NCBI GenBank assembly: GCA_947652855.1
Contig: CANTEO010000043.1
Span: 1 to 23,829 of the forward strand
Length of the DNA stretch: 23,829 nt
Source of the DNA: an uncultured Roseburia sp.
Lineage (GTDB): Bacteria > Bacillota > Clostridia > Lachnospirales > Lachnospiraceae
Reading direction: 5' to 3'
A program made the position numbers and the translations under genes. A model generated the notes under the pieces. The model ran no database searches. It was given only the letters and a program-made list of their open reading frames with translations, and was not told where the DNA came from. Within the stretch, counting starts at the first letter, position 1. The number at the start of each line of letters is the position of its first letter. This document shows positions 13,029 to 21,377 of this stretch, piece by piece.

Positions 13029-15734
13029 TTACGTAACCTGGCCCGACGCCTCCCTGGACGCCTCGGAAAAAGAAATGACGGCTTCATTTTTTTTCATAAA
13101 CAATAGGCCGAACGACCCAGGGCCGCAGTTACAGGCGATCGCGGAGGACGCCTTCTGTAAATACACCCGCTCAAACGGGCAGTACTGCTGCACCAGCTCC
13201 TGAATATATTGCAGCTTCTTTTGATCCATCCCGGCATACGTAATAAACAGGACGCGCCTGTCAATCGTCCTTGCGTCCAGCAGAGCCCTTCGCACGTAAC
13301 GCCTTGCAACGTGCGCAAAGTCTCCCATTTCAATCCCTCCAACCGACAGCTTGCTGTTTCGCAAAACGAGAATCGGGTGCAAAAGGAGCGCGTCGCAAAG
13401 AACCTGAATCCGCTTAGAAATCTTCCCCGCCTGGCACATCATATGCGTCGTATCAATAATAAAGGCAGATGAAATATAGCGCCTTAGCCTTTTGACGTTT
13501 TTCACAATTTCCGCCTTTCCCATATGATTTTCCGCCATATGGGCGGCATACAGGACAGAAATGCCCATGCTGCTGGACAGATGGCCGGAATCCAGCACAG
13601 TGACGTTTTCAAAGGATTTTGCCGCCTCAAGCGCATTAAAATACCCCTCGCTCACGTGCTTTGCCATCGTAATGTGTATCACATTCTGCGCCTCGGTCAG
13701 CTTTTCCGCAAAAAAACGCTCATAATCCTCCACAGACGGAGGCTGTGAATATCCGTTTTTCCCAGATGATATGTATTCCAATAGCTCATCCGCCCTAAGC
13801 TCCGACTCATCTAAAAAGCACCCGTCCTCCGTACAGACATAGTATGGACACGCCGAAATGCCAAACTCCTTTTTCAGGGCCTCTGGAAGATCACATACAC
13901 TGTCCGTCGTCACCATAAGCGGCCGCCTTTTTGCCTGCTCAAAGATCAGGATGTCTTTTCCGATCTCAGCCTGACTGGCCTCCTCGCTTAAATTCACCAG
14001 CTCTTTCGGCAGGATGCTAAGCACCGCCGCCTCAAGCAGCGCGCCGCTGACCGGCTTCGCCAAATAGCCGCTAAAGCCCTCCTTCCGGTAAAGCAGCTGA
14101 TTGTCGCTCCCTGCATTGGCCGTCAGCGCAATAACGGGCGTATCCTGGCACAGTCCCCCCGGCTGCGCGCGCAGCGCGTGAAGGCACTGTATCCCATCCA
14201 TGTTCGGCATCAGATGATCCATCAAAATGCCGTCATAGCTCTGACTCCTGGTCAGCTCCAGGCACTCCTCCCCGCTTGAAGCCATGTCGATCTGCAGCTT
14301 TGTTTCCAAAAGCAGCTTCTTAACCACAATCAGGTTCATTTCGTTGTCATCCACAACCAGTATGCGCGCGTCAGGAGCCTCAAAGCTCTGCCTGTACTGC
14401 TCCTTTTCCCGGACTCTTGCGCGGGAATCCAGCGTAAAAGCCCCAAGCTCCTGCTCGTTAATAATATCCTGCTCCAGCATGACGGTAAACGTTGACCCTT
14501 TGGTATAAACGCTGTTGACGCTGATCTCTCCGCCCATCAGCTCCACAAGCTGATGGACAATGCTAAGCCCAAGCCCGGTGCCTTCGATATGGCGGTTTTT
14601 TTCCTCGTCCACACGCTTAAACGCATTAAAGATATATGGAATGTTTTCTTTTTTCACGCCCTGCCCGGTGTCCTCCACAGAATACCAGACGCGCACCCTG
14701 TTAAGCGCCATGTGGTCGCAGCGGACGGAAAGCTTAACGGAGCCCTCGCCTGTATATTTCACCGCGTTATTCAGCAAATTTACCAAAACCTGCTTGATGC
14801 GCACCTCATCGCCGCAAAGCATGCTTGGAATGGAAGGATCCACCTCAAGCCGGAATTCCAGCCCCTTTTCCCTCGCCTTGATCCATATCATGTTGACGAT
14901 TTCAGAAAAAAAAGCCCCTGTCTCATAAGAAACGTTTACGATCTCCATTTTCCCGGACTTAATCTTGGACAAATCCAGTATATCGTTAATCAGTGTAAGC
15001 AGCATTTTACTCGCGCCCTGGATGTTCCTCGCATTTTCGGCAACATCCTCCGAAATCGCCTCTCGAAGGATAATCTCGTTTAACCCAATGATCGTATTGA
15101 TCGGCGTTCGGATCTCATGGCTCATGCTGGAGAAAAAATGATTTTCCGCCTTGTTCAGCTCCTCAATTTCTTTCTTTTGCTGCCGGGATATCTCATTTTC
15201 CTCTTCATACAGCTTATTCAAAAATACAAGCAGCACGCTGGCGAGCACGCCGACCATAATGACAGAGACCGCCGAGTCAAAAAACGAATGCCTCTGCGTA
15301 TTCTGAGCGACATAATCCGGCAAATAATACGCAACGCAATAGCAAAATATTGTCTCTGCCATGCACAGCAGAAAAAATACGGCCCTGCGCCTCCCCTCCA
15401 AGGTGATGCTGATGTAAACGAAGCAAAGCACAAACCACTCTGGCATCCCGCTGAAAAACCCGCCCGCCGTAAAGAAGCTGAACGGGAACAGCAAAAGAAG
15501 CAAAACCGAAATGACCGTAGCTCCCGCACTGATGCATTTTCTCTGAATGCTGACTTTCGTAATCAGGGTAATGCCGACAAGGCTCGCCGCCAAAAGCGCA
15601 AAATTAACGCGGCTCCTGCCCATCGGCAGGATAAACATCAAAGCGATCATGCAGATGCCCGTGACTACGCGGAACATACGCTCCCGCAGGCTGATTTTGT
15701 GGTCAAAGACCAGATCCAGCCATCTTTTTAACAT
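13029..15734 (-). CDS. Hybrid sensor histidine kinase - receiver - DegV lipid-binding fusion
   Basis: This 901-residue membrane kinase has an unusual C-terminus. Several membrane segments (about 23-172) lead into a coiled linker, a HisKA domain with H206 in SHEIRTPIN, and a HATPase with N-box LLNNAVKYT, DTGQGV (355-360) and GTGLGL (385-390). A receiver (about 457-575) has acidic D462/D463, phospho-acceptor D506, T538 and K560. Residues 605-881 form a full DegV-type fold: TTDSVCDLP at the start, the SQPPS segment (663-667), LDSGHLSSSMG (714-724) and GPGSFGLLFM (871-880). DegV proteins bind a fatty acid. The kinase has no HPt domain. The ATG at 15734 follows AAAGGAGG, 57 bases after the preceding kinase gene, with which it is probably cotranscribed. 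The role as a lipid-responsive kinase is inference. Confidence 0.9.
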   Translation of the reverse strand: MLKRWLDLVFDHKISLRERMFRVVTGICMIALMFILPMGRSRVNFALLAASLVGITLITKVSIQRKCISAGATVISVLLLLLFPFSFFTAGGFFSGMPEWFVLCFVYISITLEGRRRAVFFLLCMAETIFCYCVAYYLPDYVAQNTQRHSFFDSAVSVIMVGVLASVLLVFLNKLYEEENEISRQQKKEIEELNKAENHFFSSMSHEIRTPINTIIGLNEIILREAISEDVAENARNIQGASKMLLTLINDILDLSKIKSGKMEIVNVSYETGAFFSEIVNMIWIKAREKGLEFRLEVDPSIPSMLCGDEVRIKQVLVNLLNNAVKYTGEGSVKLSVRCDHMALNRVRVWYSVEDTGQGVKKENIPYIFNAFKRVDEEKNRHIEGTGLGLSIVHQLVELMGGEISVNSVYTKGSTFTVMLEQDIINEQELGAFTLDSRARVREKEQYRQSFEAPDARILVVDDNEMNLIVVKKLLLETKLQIDMASSGEECLELTRSQSYDGILMDHLMPNMDGIQCLHALRAQPGGLCQDTPVIALTANAGSDNQLLYRKEGFSGYLAKPVSGALLEAAVLSILPKELVNLSEEASQAEIGKDILIFEQAKRRPLMVTTDSVCDLPEALKKEFGISACPYYVCTEDGCFLDESELRADELLEYISSGKNGYSQPPSVEDYERFFAEKLTEAQNVIHITMAKHVSEGYFNALEAAKSFENVTVLDSGHLSSSMGISVLYAAHMAENHMGKAEIVKNVKRLRRYISSAFIIDTTHMMCQAGKISKRIQVLCDALLLHPILVLRNSKLSVGGIEMGDFAHVARRYVRRALLDARTIDRRVLFITYAGMDQKKLQYIQELVQQYCPFERVYLQKASSAIACNCGPGSFGLLFMKKNEAVISFSEASREASGQVT

Positions 15735-15791
15735 ACGGCGTTTCCTCCTTTCTAAAGCCGTCTGCCCATTTTAGAGGGCGGCAGATGCCCG

Positions 15792-18323
15792 TCATCCATC
15801 CATGCCCCGACAGACTTCTTTGTATGCGCGAAGCAGAGCAGGATGGTTTTCTGCGAGAAAGTCCACGTCCTCCTTCTTTCCTGCCTGCTCCAGCAGCCTC
15901 GCCTGTTCGCTTAGCTGTTCCGCCCCGATTGAAAGCGACGTGCTTTTTAATGCATGAACCTTGATCGCATAGTCTTTCCAATTTTCAGACTCGTACAGAG
16001 AGACGATCTCCTCTCGCTTTTCTTCATACTGGAAACAGAACATCTCCAGCATTTCCCGATAGAACTCTTCGTCGTCCCCGCAGTATTCCAGCCCAAGCTT
16101 TACGTTTATGCCGACCCTCTCAAGCGCCTCATAAGGAAGGGACGCCCCGCATTCCGGTTCCGCGTCTAAAGCCCCCTCGCTTGTTTTCCCTTCCTCCTGC
16201 GCAATGACCTGCGCAGGATCCTCTTTGGCCTGTTCAGGCGAACCGTCCGCATGGGAGAAATCCTTGCCATACCGAATGCTTTGCCTGGGCAGGACTTTGC
16301 GAAGCACACGCTCCAAAACAGCCCGGTCAATCGGCTTTGGTATAAATTCCGTAAACCCTTCGTTTCGGAACATTTCCCTCGCGCCGCTGATGGTATTGGC
16401 GGTCAGCGCGATCACCGGAAGATCCTGATATGCACCGTTATCCATTTCCCGAATGCGCCTTAGCGTCTCCACGCCGTCAAACCCCGGCATCATATGATCC
16501 AGGAAAATCATGTCATAAGAAGAGAAGCCGTTCCGCTCCAATGCCTCCCTTCCGCTCATGCAGGTATCCACCTGAATTCCATATCCTCCCAGGACGCCCT
16601 TCGCCACGACCAGGTTCATCTCCTCATCATCAATCACAAGCACCCGGACGCCAGTACAGGAAAACGGCCTACGGCCCGCAGCCTGAGCTTCTTCGAACCC
16701 GTTTTCCGCAGCCTCTCCATTTAATAGGTTTACGACGGAAAGTGCGAAAAACGGCTTTCGGATCACAAGCAGCCTGCTTCCTCTCTCCGGAACAAAGTCC
16801 CTGCCAGCAATCACCACCACCTGAACCTCATCCTTCATTCCCTCATAAAAAGAGCTGTTCTCCTCATACTCTGCCTCAGCAATGAAAATATGGGTCAGAT
16901 TATGGTTTTTCTGCAGCATGAGCAAGCCTTCAAAATTATGGGCCTGATACCCTTCAATTCCAAGCCCCTCCACCATATGTAGAATCATTTTGTCATAATA
17001 TCTGCGGATTTCGTCGCTGCTGTATTTCTCCGCCCTGAAATAACACGCGACGCAAAGCCGCTCTACGTCAGCAATTTCCATGCTTGGCGCTTCGTCCTCC
17101 ACTCCCTGCGGTATCACGATATGCGCCTGCATTCCCTCATGCTCCTTATTATCAAAATGCACAAAGCCGCCCATGGCGCGAAGCAGGCCCCTCGCAATCG
17201 GAAGGCCAAGGCCAAGGCCCCCGGCCAGTCGGCTGCTGCCGGAATGAGCCTGGTAAAAGTCATCGCACATCTGCGTGAACTGGGAGTTTGTCATGCCAAT
17301 CCCAGTATCAAAAAGGTCAATGATTAAATTGACCCCGTATTTTTCCTTCCTGAAGTCAATGCAGACATTAATGCCGCCTTCCTCCGTAAACTTAATGGAA
17401 TTTTCAACTAATATTTTCAATACATGGGAAATCTTTTCCACGTCCCCAATCAACATTGCCGGCGCCTTGGGATTTAAGTCAAACACCATTTCCAGATTAT
17501 TCCTGTTGCTCTGCATGGCCGTCGTCGTAATGACGTCGTTCAGCAGGGAAGTGACCATATACGGCTCCTTTGCCGAGGTCATCGTCCCCTCCACGATCTC
17601 CGTATAGTCCAAGATATTGTTAATCTGGCTGGACAGACGCTTGCCGGCCATCTGTAAGGACTGTATGTCCGCCAAGACCTCCGGGGAAACATCCTTTTCC
17701 AGCATGACCTCGCTGATTCCAAGCACCATGTTAATGGGCGTCCGAAGCTCATGAGAGACGTTTGACAAAAAATCGGCGTTCTGCCGGCCCGCCTTCTCAA
17801 GCTGCGCAAGCGTGCCGTCATAGCGCTTCCTGGCCTCGTTTCGCCTGTTGATCCGATACCGCGCAATGGCCGCCGCCCCGAACACCACCGCAACGCCGAT
17901 CCCTAAGCGTATGGCGTCCAAAACCCCCATGTCGTTCGAAATTGTATTCAATAGCAGCAGATGATACAAAAGCGTCAGTGCATAAAGGCCCATCATCAGA
18001 TACAGCAGCCGCTTTTGATCAAACATGGAAAAAATAAGGATCAGCATACACGCCACGGCAGAAATGTCATAAAGAACGACACGATGCACCCCAAAGAAAA
18101 AAAATCCCACCATCAAAAGCCCGATACATAAATTTTCATAGAAAATCCCCGAACCGGCCCTTCCGATATGAAGGATCCACACAATAGAGCTGCCAATCAC
18201 GATGATCGGAATCATCCACGGCTCCCACGACATCGCCATCGTAATCAAGATCAGCATGACCCCAAACACGCTTACAATGCTGGCCAGAAGCAAGTGTATG
18301 CTCGTCTGAACTTCCGTCCTCAT
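15792..18323 (-). CDS. Hybrid sensor histidine kinase with degenerate receiver, active receiver and HPt domain
   Basis: This 843-residue kinase has about five to six membrane segments (10-152), a HisKA domain with H191 in SHELRTPIN, and a HATPase with N308 in LVENSIKFT, DTGIGM (339-344) and GGLGLGL (368-374). Residues 420-535 look like a receiver that lost its acidic pocket and phospho-Asp (FIAEAEYEE where the Asp should be) but keeps a KP pair (K523). A second, intact receiver (about 558-680) has D565/D566, D609, T641 and K663. The C-terminal HPt (about 745-840) has H790 in VHALKSTS. It can therefore host a whole phosphorelay. The ATG overlaps the stop of the response regulator (ATGA). The signal sensed by the membrane part is unknown. 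Confidence 0.93.
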   Translation of the reverse strand: MRTEVQTSIHLLLASIVSVFGVMLILITMAMSWEPWMIPIIVIGSSIVWILHIGRAGSGIFYENLCIGLLMVGFFFFGVHRVVLYDISAVACMLILIFSMFDQKRLLYLMMGLYALTLLYHLLLLNTISNDMGVLDAIRLGIGVAVVFGAAAIARYRINRRNEARKRYDGTLAQLEKAGRQNADFLSNVSHELRTPINMVLGISEVMLEKDVSPEVLADIQSLQMAGKRLSSQINNILDYTEIVEGTMTSAKEPYMVTSLLNDVITTTAMQSNRNNLEMVFDLNPKAPAMLIGDVEKISHVLKILVENSIKFTEEGGINVCIDFRKEKYGVNLIIDLFDTGIGMTNSQFTQMCDDFYQAHSGSSRLAGGLGLGLPIARGLLRAMGGFVHFDNKEHEGMQAHIVIPQGVEDEAPSMEIADVERLCVACYFRAEKYSSDEIRRYYDKMILHMVEGLGIEGYQAHNFEGLLMLQKNHNLTHIFIAEAEYEENSSFYEGMKDEVQVVVIAGRDFVPERGSRLLVIRKPFFALSVVNLLNGEAAENGFEEAQAAGRRPFSCTGVRVLVIDDEEMNLVVAKGVLGGYGIQVDTCMSGREALERNGFSSYDMIFLDHMMPGFDGVETLRRIREMDNGAYQDLPVIALTANTISGAREMFRNEGFTEFIPKPIDRAVLERVLRKVLPRQSIRYGKDFSHADGSPEQAKEDPAQVIAQEEGKTSEGALDAEPECGASLPYEALERVGINVKLGLEYCGDDEEFYREMLEMFCFQYEEKREEIVSLYESENWKDYAIKVHALKSTSLSIGAEQLSEQARLLEQAGKKEDVDFLAENHPALLRAYKEVCRGMDG

Positions 18324-18682
18324 TTTTTCTCAAGCCCTTTCGCAACCCGCCTTAAAAGATCATGCGGCAAATATGGTTTTTTCAAATAATTGACGGCTCC
18401 CAGGCTGATCGCGCTAAGCACGTCGTCCTCGTCTCCCGACGCTGTCAGGAAAATCACGGGAACATCCACGGAATCGTTCTTCATCTGCTCAAACGTCTCG
18501 ATCCCATTCATCTTCGGCATTGCAATATCAAGAAGAATCATATCAATTTTTTCAGTTTTAATCAGTCTTAGGGCTTCTTCCCCTGACTCTGCCAGAAGCA
18601 CCGCATATTGCTTCTTCAATATAGATCCTGTTCTCTTCAGGTTCATCTTGTCGTCATCCACAACTAAAATACGTTTCTGCAT
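18320..18682 (-). CDS. Single-domain (CheY-like) response regulator
   Basis: This 120-residue protein consists of a receiver domain only: acidic pocket D9/D10/D11, phospho-acceptor D52 in ILLDIAMPKMNG, T80 and K102. There is no output domain, so it acts by protein contact or as a phosphate shuttle. It begins at 18682 after AAGGAGG and shares ATGA with the hybrid kinase behind it, so the two are translationally coupled. A weak promoter (TTGCAA at 18741-18736 with TTCTAT or TCTATA 17-18 bases downstream, minus strand) may drive the three-gene operon. Partners are most likely the HPt of the next gene and the receiver/DegV kinase. Confidence 0.93.
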   Translation of the reverse strand: MQKRILVVDDDKMNLKRTGSILKKQYAVLLAESGEEALRLIKTEKIDMILLDIAMPKMNGIETFEQMKNDSVDVPVIFLTASGDEDDVLSAISLGAVNYLKKPYLPHDLLRRVAKGLEKK

Positions 18683-18812
18683 ACTGCTGCCTCCTTATTT
18701 ATTAAAATCCATATAGAATTTATTTTAAAACAGGATTGCAATAAAATTAAGTCTATTCGGCTCTCTTAAACACGGAAATCCATCTTTTGGCCTGTACGGC
18801 CATTATTTTCAC

Positions 18813-18841
18813 TTGACAAATACTCCCATCTCATGTATAAT
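18813..18841 (+). promoter_or_regulatory. Consensus sigma-A promoter of the tRNA operon
   Basis: TTGACA (18813-18818), a 17-base spacer and TATAAT (18836-18841) match the consensus fully. The first tRNA begins 21 bases downstream. Confidence 0.9.
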
Positions 18842-18862
18842 TATTTTTGCTGTAAGTAATTT

Positions 18863-18935
<73 letters not shown>

Positions 18936-18957
18936 TTCACATGAAGCGGTATACTGT

Positions 18958-19028
18958 GCGGGTGTAGTTCAATGGTAGAACACCAGCCTTCCAAGCTGGA
19001 CACGTGGGTTCGATTCCCATCACCCGCT
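18958..19028 (+). tRNA. tRNA-Gly (TCC)
   Basis: The 71-base cloverleaf has acceptor GCGGGTG pairing with CACCCGC, anticodon stem CCAGC/GCTGG with loop CTTCCAA (anticodon TCC) and T-arm GTGGGTTCGATTCCCAT. The discriminator is T; CCA is not encoded. It is 22 bases after tRNA-Phe in the same transcript. Confidence 0.97.
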
Positions 19029-19036
19029 TTTTTTCA

Positions 19037-19077
19037 TGCCCTCCGGCCGTCCCAAGCGCCGAAGGGCATTCTTTTTT
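19037..19077 (+). terminator. Intrinsic terminator of the tRNA operon
   Basis: TGCCCTcCGGC (19037-19047) pairs with GCCGaAGGGCA (19058-19068), followed by TTC and six T residues ending at 19077. The T-run overlaps the stop codon of the convergent beta-galactosidase gene. A T-run also directly follows the tRNA-Gly. Confidence 0.8.
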
Positions 19078-21116
19078 CACGAAATCTCCTGCTCCAGAAC
19101 GGCCGCTCCATAGGGCAGAAGCCTTAGGCTGCCCAAAGCCTCCCGCCCCGTCAGCAAGTCCTTTCCAAATGCCCCTGAAATTTCCTTCTCTTCCTCGCTC
19201 ATATTCAGGAAAAACTCATACGCCTTCCCCTCCGCGCTGCGCACATGGCGCTCCACCCCCTCTGGGAGCGTTCGGGCAGGAACGCCCGCGTCCTCTAGCA
19301 TCCGGCGGTAGATATCCGTCATCTTCTCCGGGGAAATCCGCGCGCCCACATAGTAAGCCTTGCCCGCCCCATATGCATTCACCGTAACCGCGGCCGTCCC
19401 CTGATAAAAGTCGCCGCCATACACGCCCAACACTTCCGCGCCCTGCACGCGCAGAAGCTCCGCGTAATCCTTAACGGCCGCGGCCGTCCCGTCAGAAAAC
19501 AGCGCCGTATTCTCATCCTTTGGATACAGCGTGTCAATCTCTTCACTGATCACGCCAAACAGCTCCTGCAATCCGCCTCCCGGGAACCCGCCCAGAAAGC
19601 ACAGCAGATGCTCATTGACATAGCCCGTCACATACGTCGCCAAAAGCTGCCCGCCACGCTCCACAAACCGCTTGAGCCGGTCAGCCACGCCAGGCTTTAA
19701 CACATACAGCATCGGGGCCACAATCACTTGATAGCCATCGAAGGATCCTTCCTGAGGAATCACGTCCATGTCCACGCCAAGGGAGGTGAAGGCACGAAAA
19801 GCGGCCTCACACGTCTTAGCATACTGCTTTGTCTGCCTGCCAAGGCCCTGCATATCCGCAAGCGCCCACATCGTGTCCCAGTCAAACAGCAGCGCAGCCT
19901 GGGAACGCACCAGGCTCCCAGAAATGGCGGACAGCTTTTCCAGAGAGGCGCCAAGCGCCGCAACCTCCCGGAACACCCTCGCGTCGGGAAGGCCAAGGTG
20001 GCCCACAACCGCGCCATGGTACTGCTCCATGCAGCCCCGGCTTTTCCGCCACTGAAAATACTGCACCGAATCCGACCCGCAGGCGACGGCCTGCAATGAA
20101 GCGAGCGCATGGACGCCCGGCCGCTTCAATTTATTAAACTCCTGCCAATTCACCAAGCCGGGCGCGCTTTCCATCATCAAAAACGGCGTCTCTTTCTTCA
20201 TGGAGCGCATCACGGCATGGTCAAACGCCACGCCCGCCATCGTCTCCGCAAACGTCTCTTCATCGTTATGGAAACGCGGATAGCAGTCCCATGAAATAAC
20301 GTCCAAATCATCCGCCAAAACGCGATAATCGAGGCCCTCATACAATTCCATAAAATTCGTCGTGACAGGCTTTCCCGGCGTAAGCCTGTTCACAAGGCCA
20401 ATCTCAAACCTCAGATAGTCCCTCGTGTTCTCCGTCGTGAACCGCCGCCATTCCAAATTCAGTCCCTGAATGCTATATTCCCCGTTGGAAAACGGCGGCT
20501 CCACCTGCGCAAAGCTGCTGTATGAATGGCTCCAAAACGCCGTCCACCACGCATGGTTCAGCTTCTCAATGTCCCCCTCAAACTTCCGCTCCAAATAGGA
20601 CTGAAACCGCGCCACGCAAAGCGGGCAAAAGCATTCTCCTCCAAATTCATTGGAGATATGCCACATCAAAAGCCCGGGATGCCCGCCAACCTCCTCCGCA
20701 AGGCGCGTCACGACCCCCTCCACCTTTTCCCGGTAAGCAGGGGAGCTGCAGCAATGGTTATGCCTTCCCCCGTGCCGCGCGCGAACGCCGTAAGCGTCTA
20801 CGCGCAGCGACTCGGGGTACGCGCTTGCCAGCCAGGCGGGCTTCGCCCCGGAAGGCGTGGCTAAAATCGTATAGATGCCGTTCTCATAAAGGCGGTCCAT
20901 GCAAGCCTTCAGCCAGGAAACATCATAGGCCCCTTCCGTCCGCTCATAGGCGGCCCAGGAAAACACGCCCAACGTCACGCAATTAATGTGCGCCCGCTTC
21001 ATCAGGCGCACATCCTCCTCCAAAATATCCACGCGATCCAGCCATTGCTCCGGGTTATAATCCCCGCCGTGCAGCATCCCCCGAATCTGTGGAAACAAAA
21101 TCTTTCTGCCTTCCAT
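19077..21116 (-). CDS. Beta-galactosidase, glycoside hydrolase family 42
   Basis: This 679-residue GH42 enzyme hydrolyses terminal beta-galactosides, usually short galacto-oligosaccharides taken up by the cell. It has the family start GMLHGGDYNPEQW (13-25), the acid/base Glu157 in WHISNEFGG, the nucleophile Glu316 in FLMMESAPG, and a zinc-type cysteine cluster (C122/C123 with C162, C164, C167 in ECFCPLC). The catalytic barrel is followed by the trimerisation domain (about 385-600) and a small beta domain. There is no signal peptide, so it is cytoplasmic. The ATG at 21116 follows AGGAAAGGAT. No sugar transporter or regulator is adjacent. I see no clear promoter in the structured 260-base gap upstream, so read-through from cysK-metY is possible. 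Confidence 0.93.
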   Translation of the reverse strand: MEGRKILFPQIRGMLHGGDYNPEQWLDRVDILEEDVRLMKRAHINCVTLGVFSWAAYERTEGAYDVSWLKACMDRLYENGIYTILATPSGAKPAWLASAYPESLRVDAYGVRARHGGRHNHCCSSPAYREKVEGVVTRLAEEVGGHPGLLMWHISNEFGGECFCPLCVARFQSYLERKFEGDIEKLNHAWWTAFWSHSYSSFAQVEPPFSNGEYSIQGLNLEWRRFTTENTRDYLRFEIGLVNRLTPGKPVTTNFMELYEGLDYRVLADDLDVISWDCYPRFHNDEETFAETMAGVAFDHAVMRSMKKETPFLMMESAPGLVNWQEFNKLKRPGVHALASLQAVACGSDSVQYFQWRKSRGCMEQYHGAVVGHLGLPDARVFREVAALGASLEKLSAISGSLVRSQAALLFDWDTMWALADMQGLGRQTKQYAKTCEAAFRAFTSLGVDMDVIPQEGSFDGYQVIVAPMLYVLKPGVADRLKRFVERGGQLLATYVTGYVNEHLLCFLGGFPGGGLQELFGVISEEIDTLYPKDENTALFSDGTAAAVKDYAELLRVQGAEVLGVYGGDFYQGTAAVTVNAYGAGKAYYVGARISPEKMTDIYRRMLEDAGVPARTLPEGVERHVRSAEGKAYEFFLNMSEEEKEISGAFGKDLLTGREALGSLRLLPYGAAVLEQEIS

Positions 21117-21137
21117 ATCCTATCCTTTCCTCACAAT

Positions 21138-21371
21138 GCGCACGGACACTCCATTTACAGACATTGCCTGGGCATTTTGCGAGAAAGGCGCGCATAGATG
21201 CCAAATGGGACCGTTAGAAGCCCGTCGGCTCTTTGCAAAAACGGCAACAAACCGTTTGAGCTTAGAGCCGCTACGCGGTTTCTAAGAGCGAAAGCGTGTC
21301 CAAATTGGCATCTGTTCGCGCCTTTCTCGCAAAATGCCCAGGCAATGTCTGTAAATGGAGCGCCCGTGCGC
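21138..21371. mobile_element. Foldback/MITE-like element with long inverted arms
   Basis: Arms 21149-21192 and 21317-21360 are perfect 44-bp inverted copies. The match continues inward after a 3-base mismatch (AGATGCCAA at 21196-21204 with TTGGCATCT at 21305-21313) and outward with GCGCACGG and its complement. The inner 90 bases contain further hairpins: AGCC-cgtc-GGCT (21219-21230), AAACGG...CCGTTT (21239-21257) and CTTAGAGCCGC...GCGGTTTCTAAG (21261-21286). No coding region is evident. It sits between the metY stop and the beta-galactosidase start. A non-autonomous mobile repeat fits best; a large structured RNA is the alternative. Confidence 0.65.
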
Positions 21372-21377
21372 GATGCA

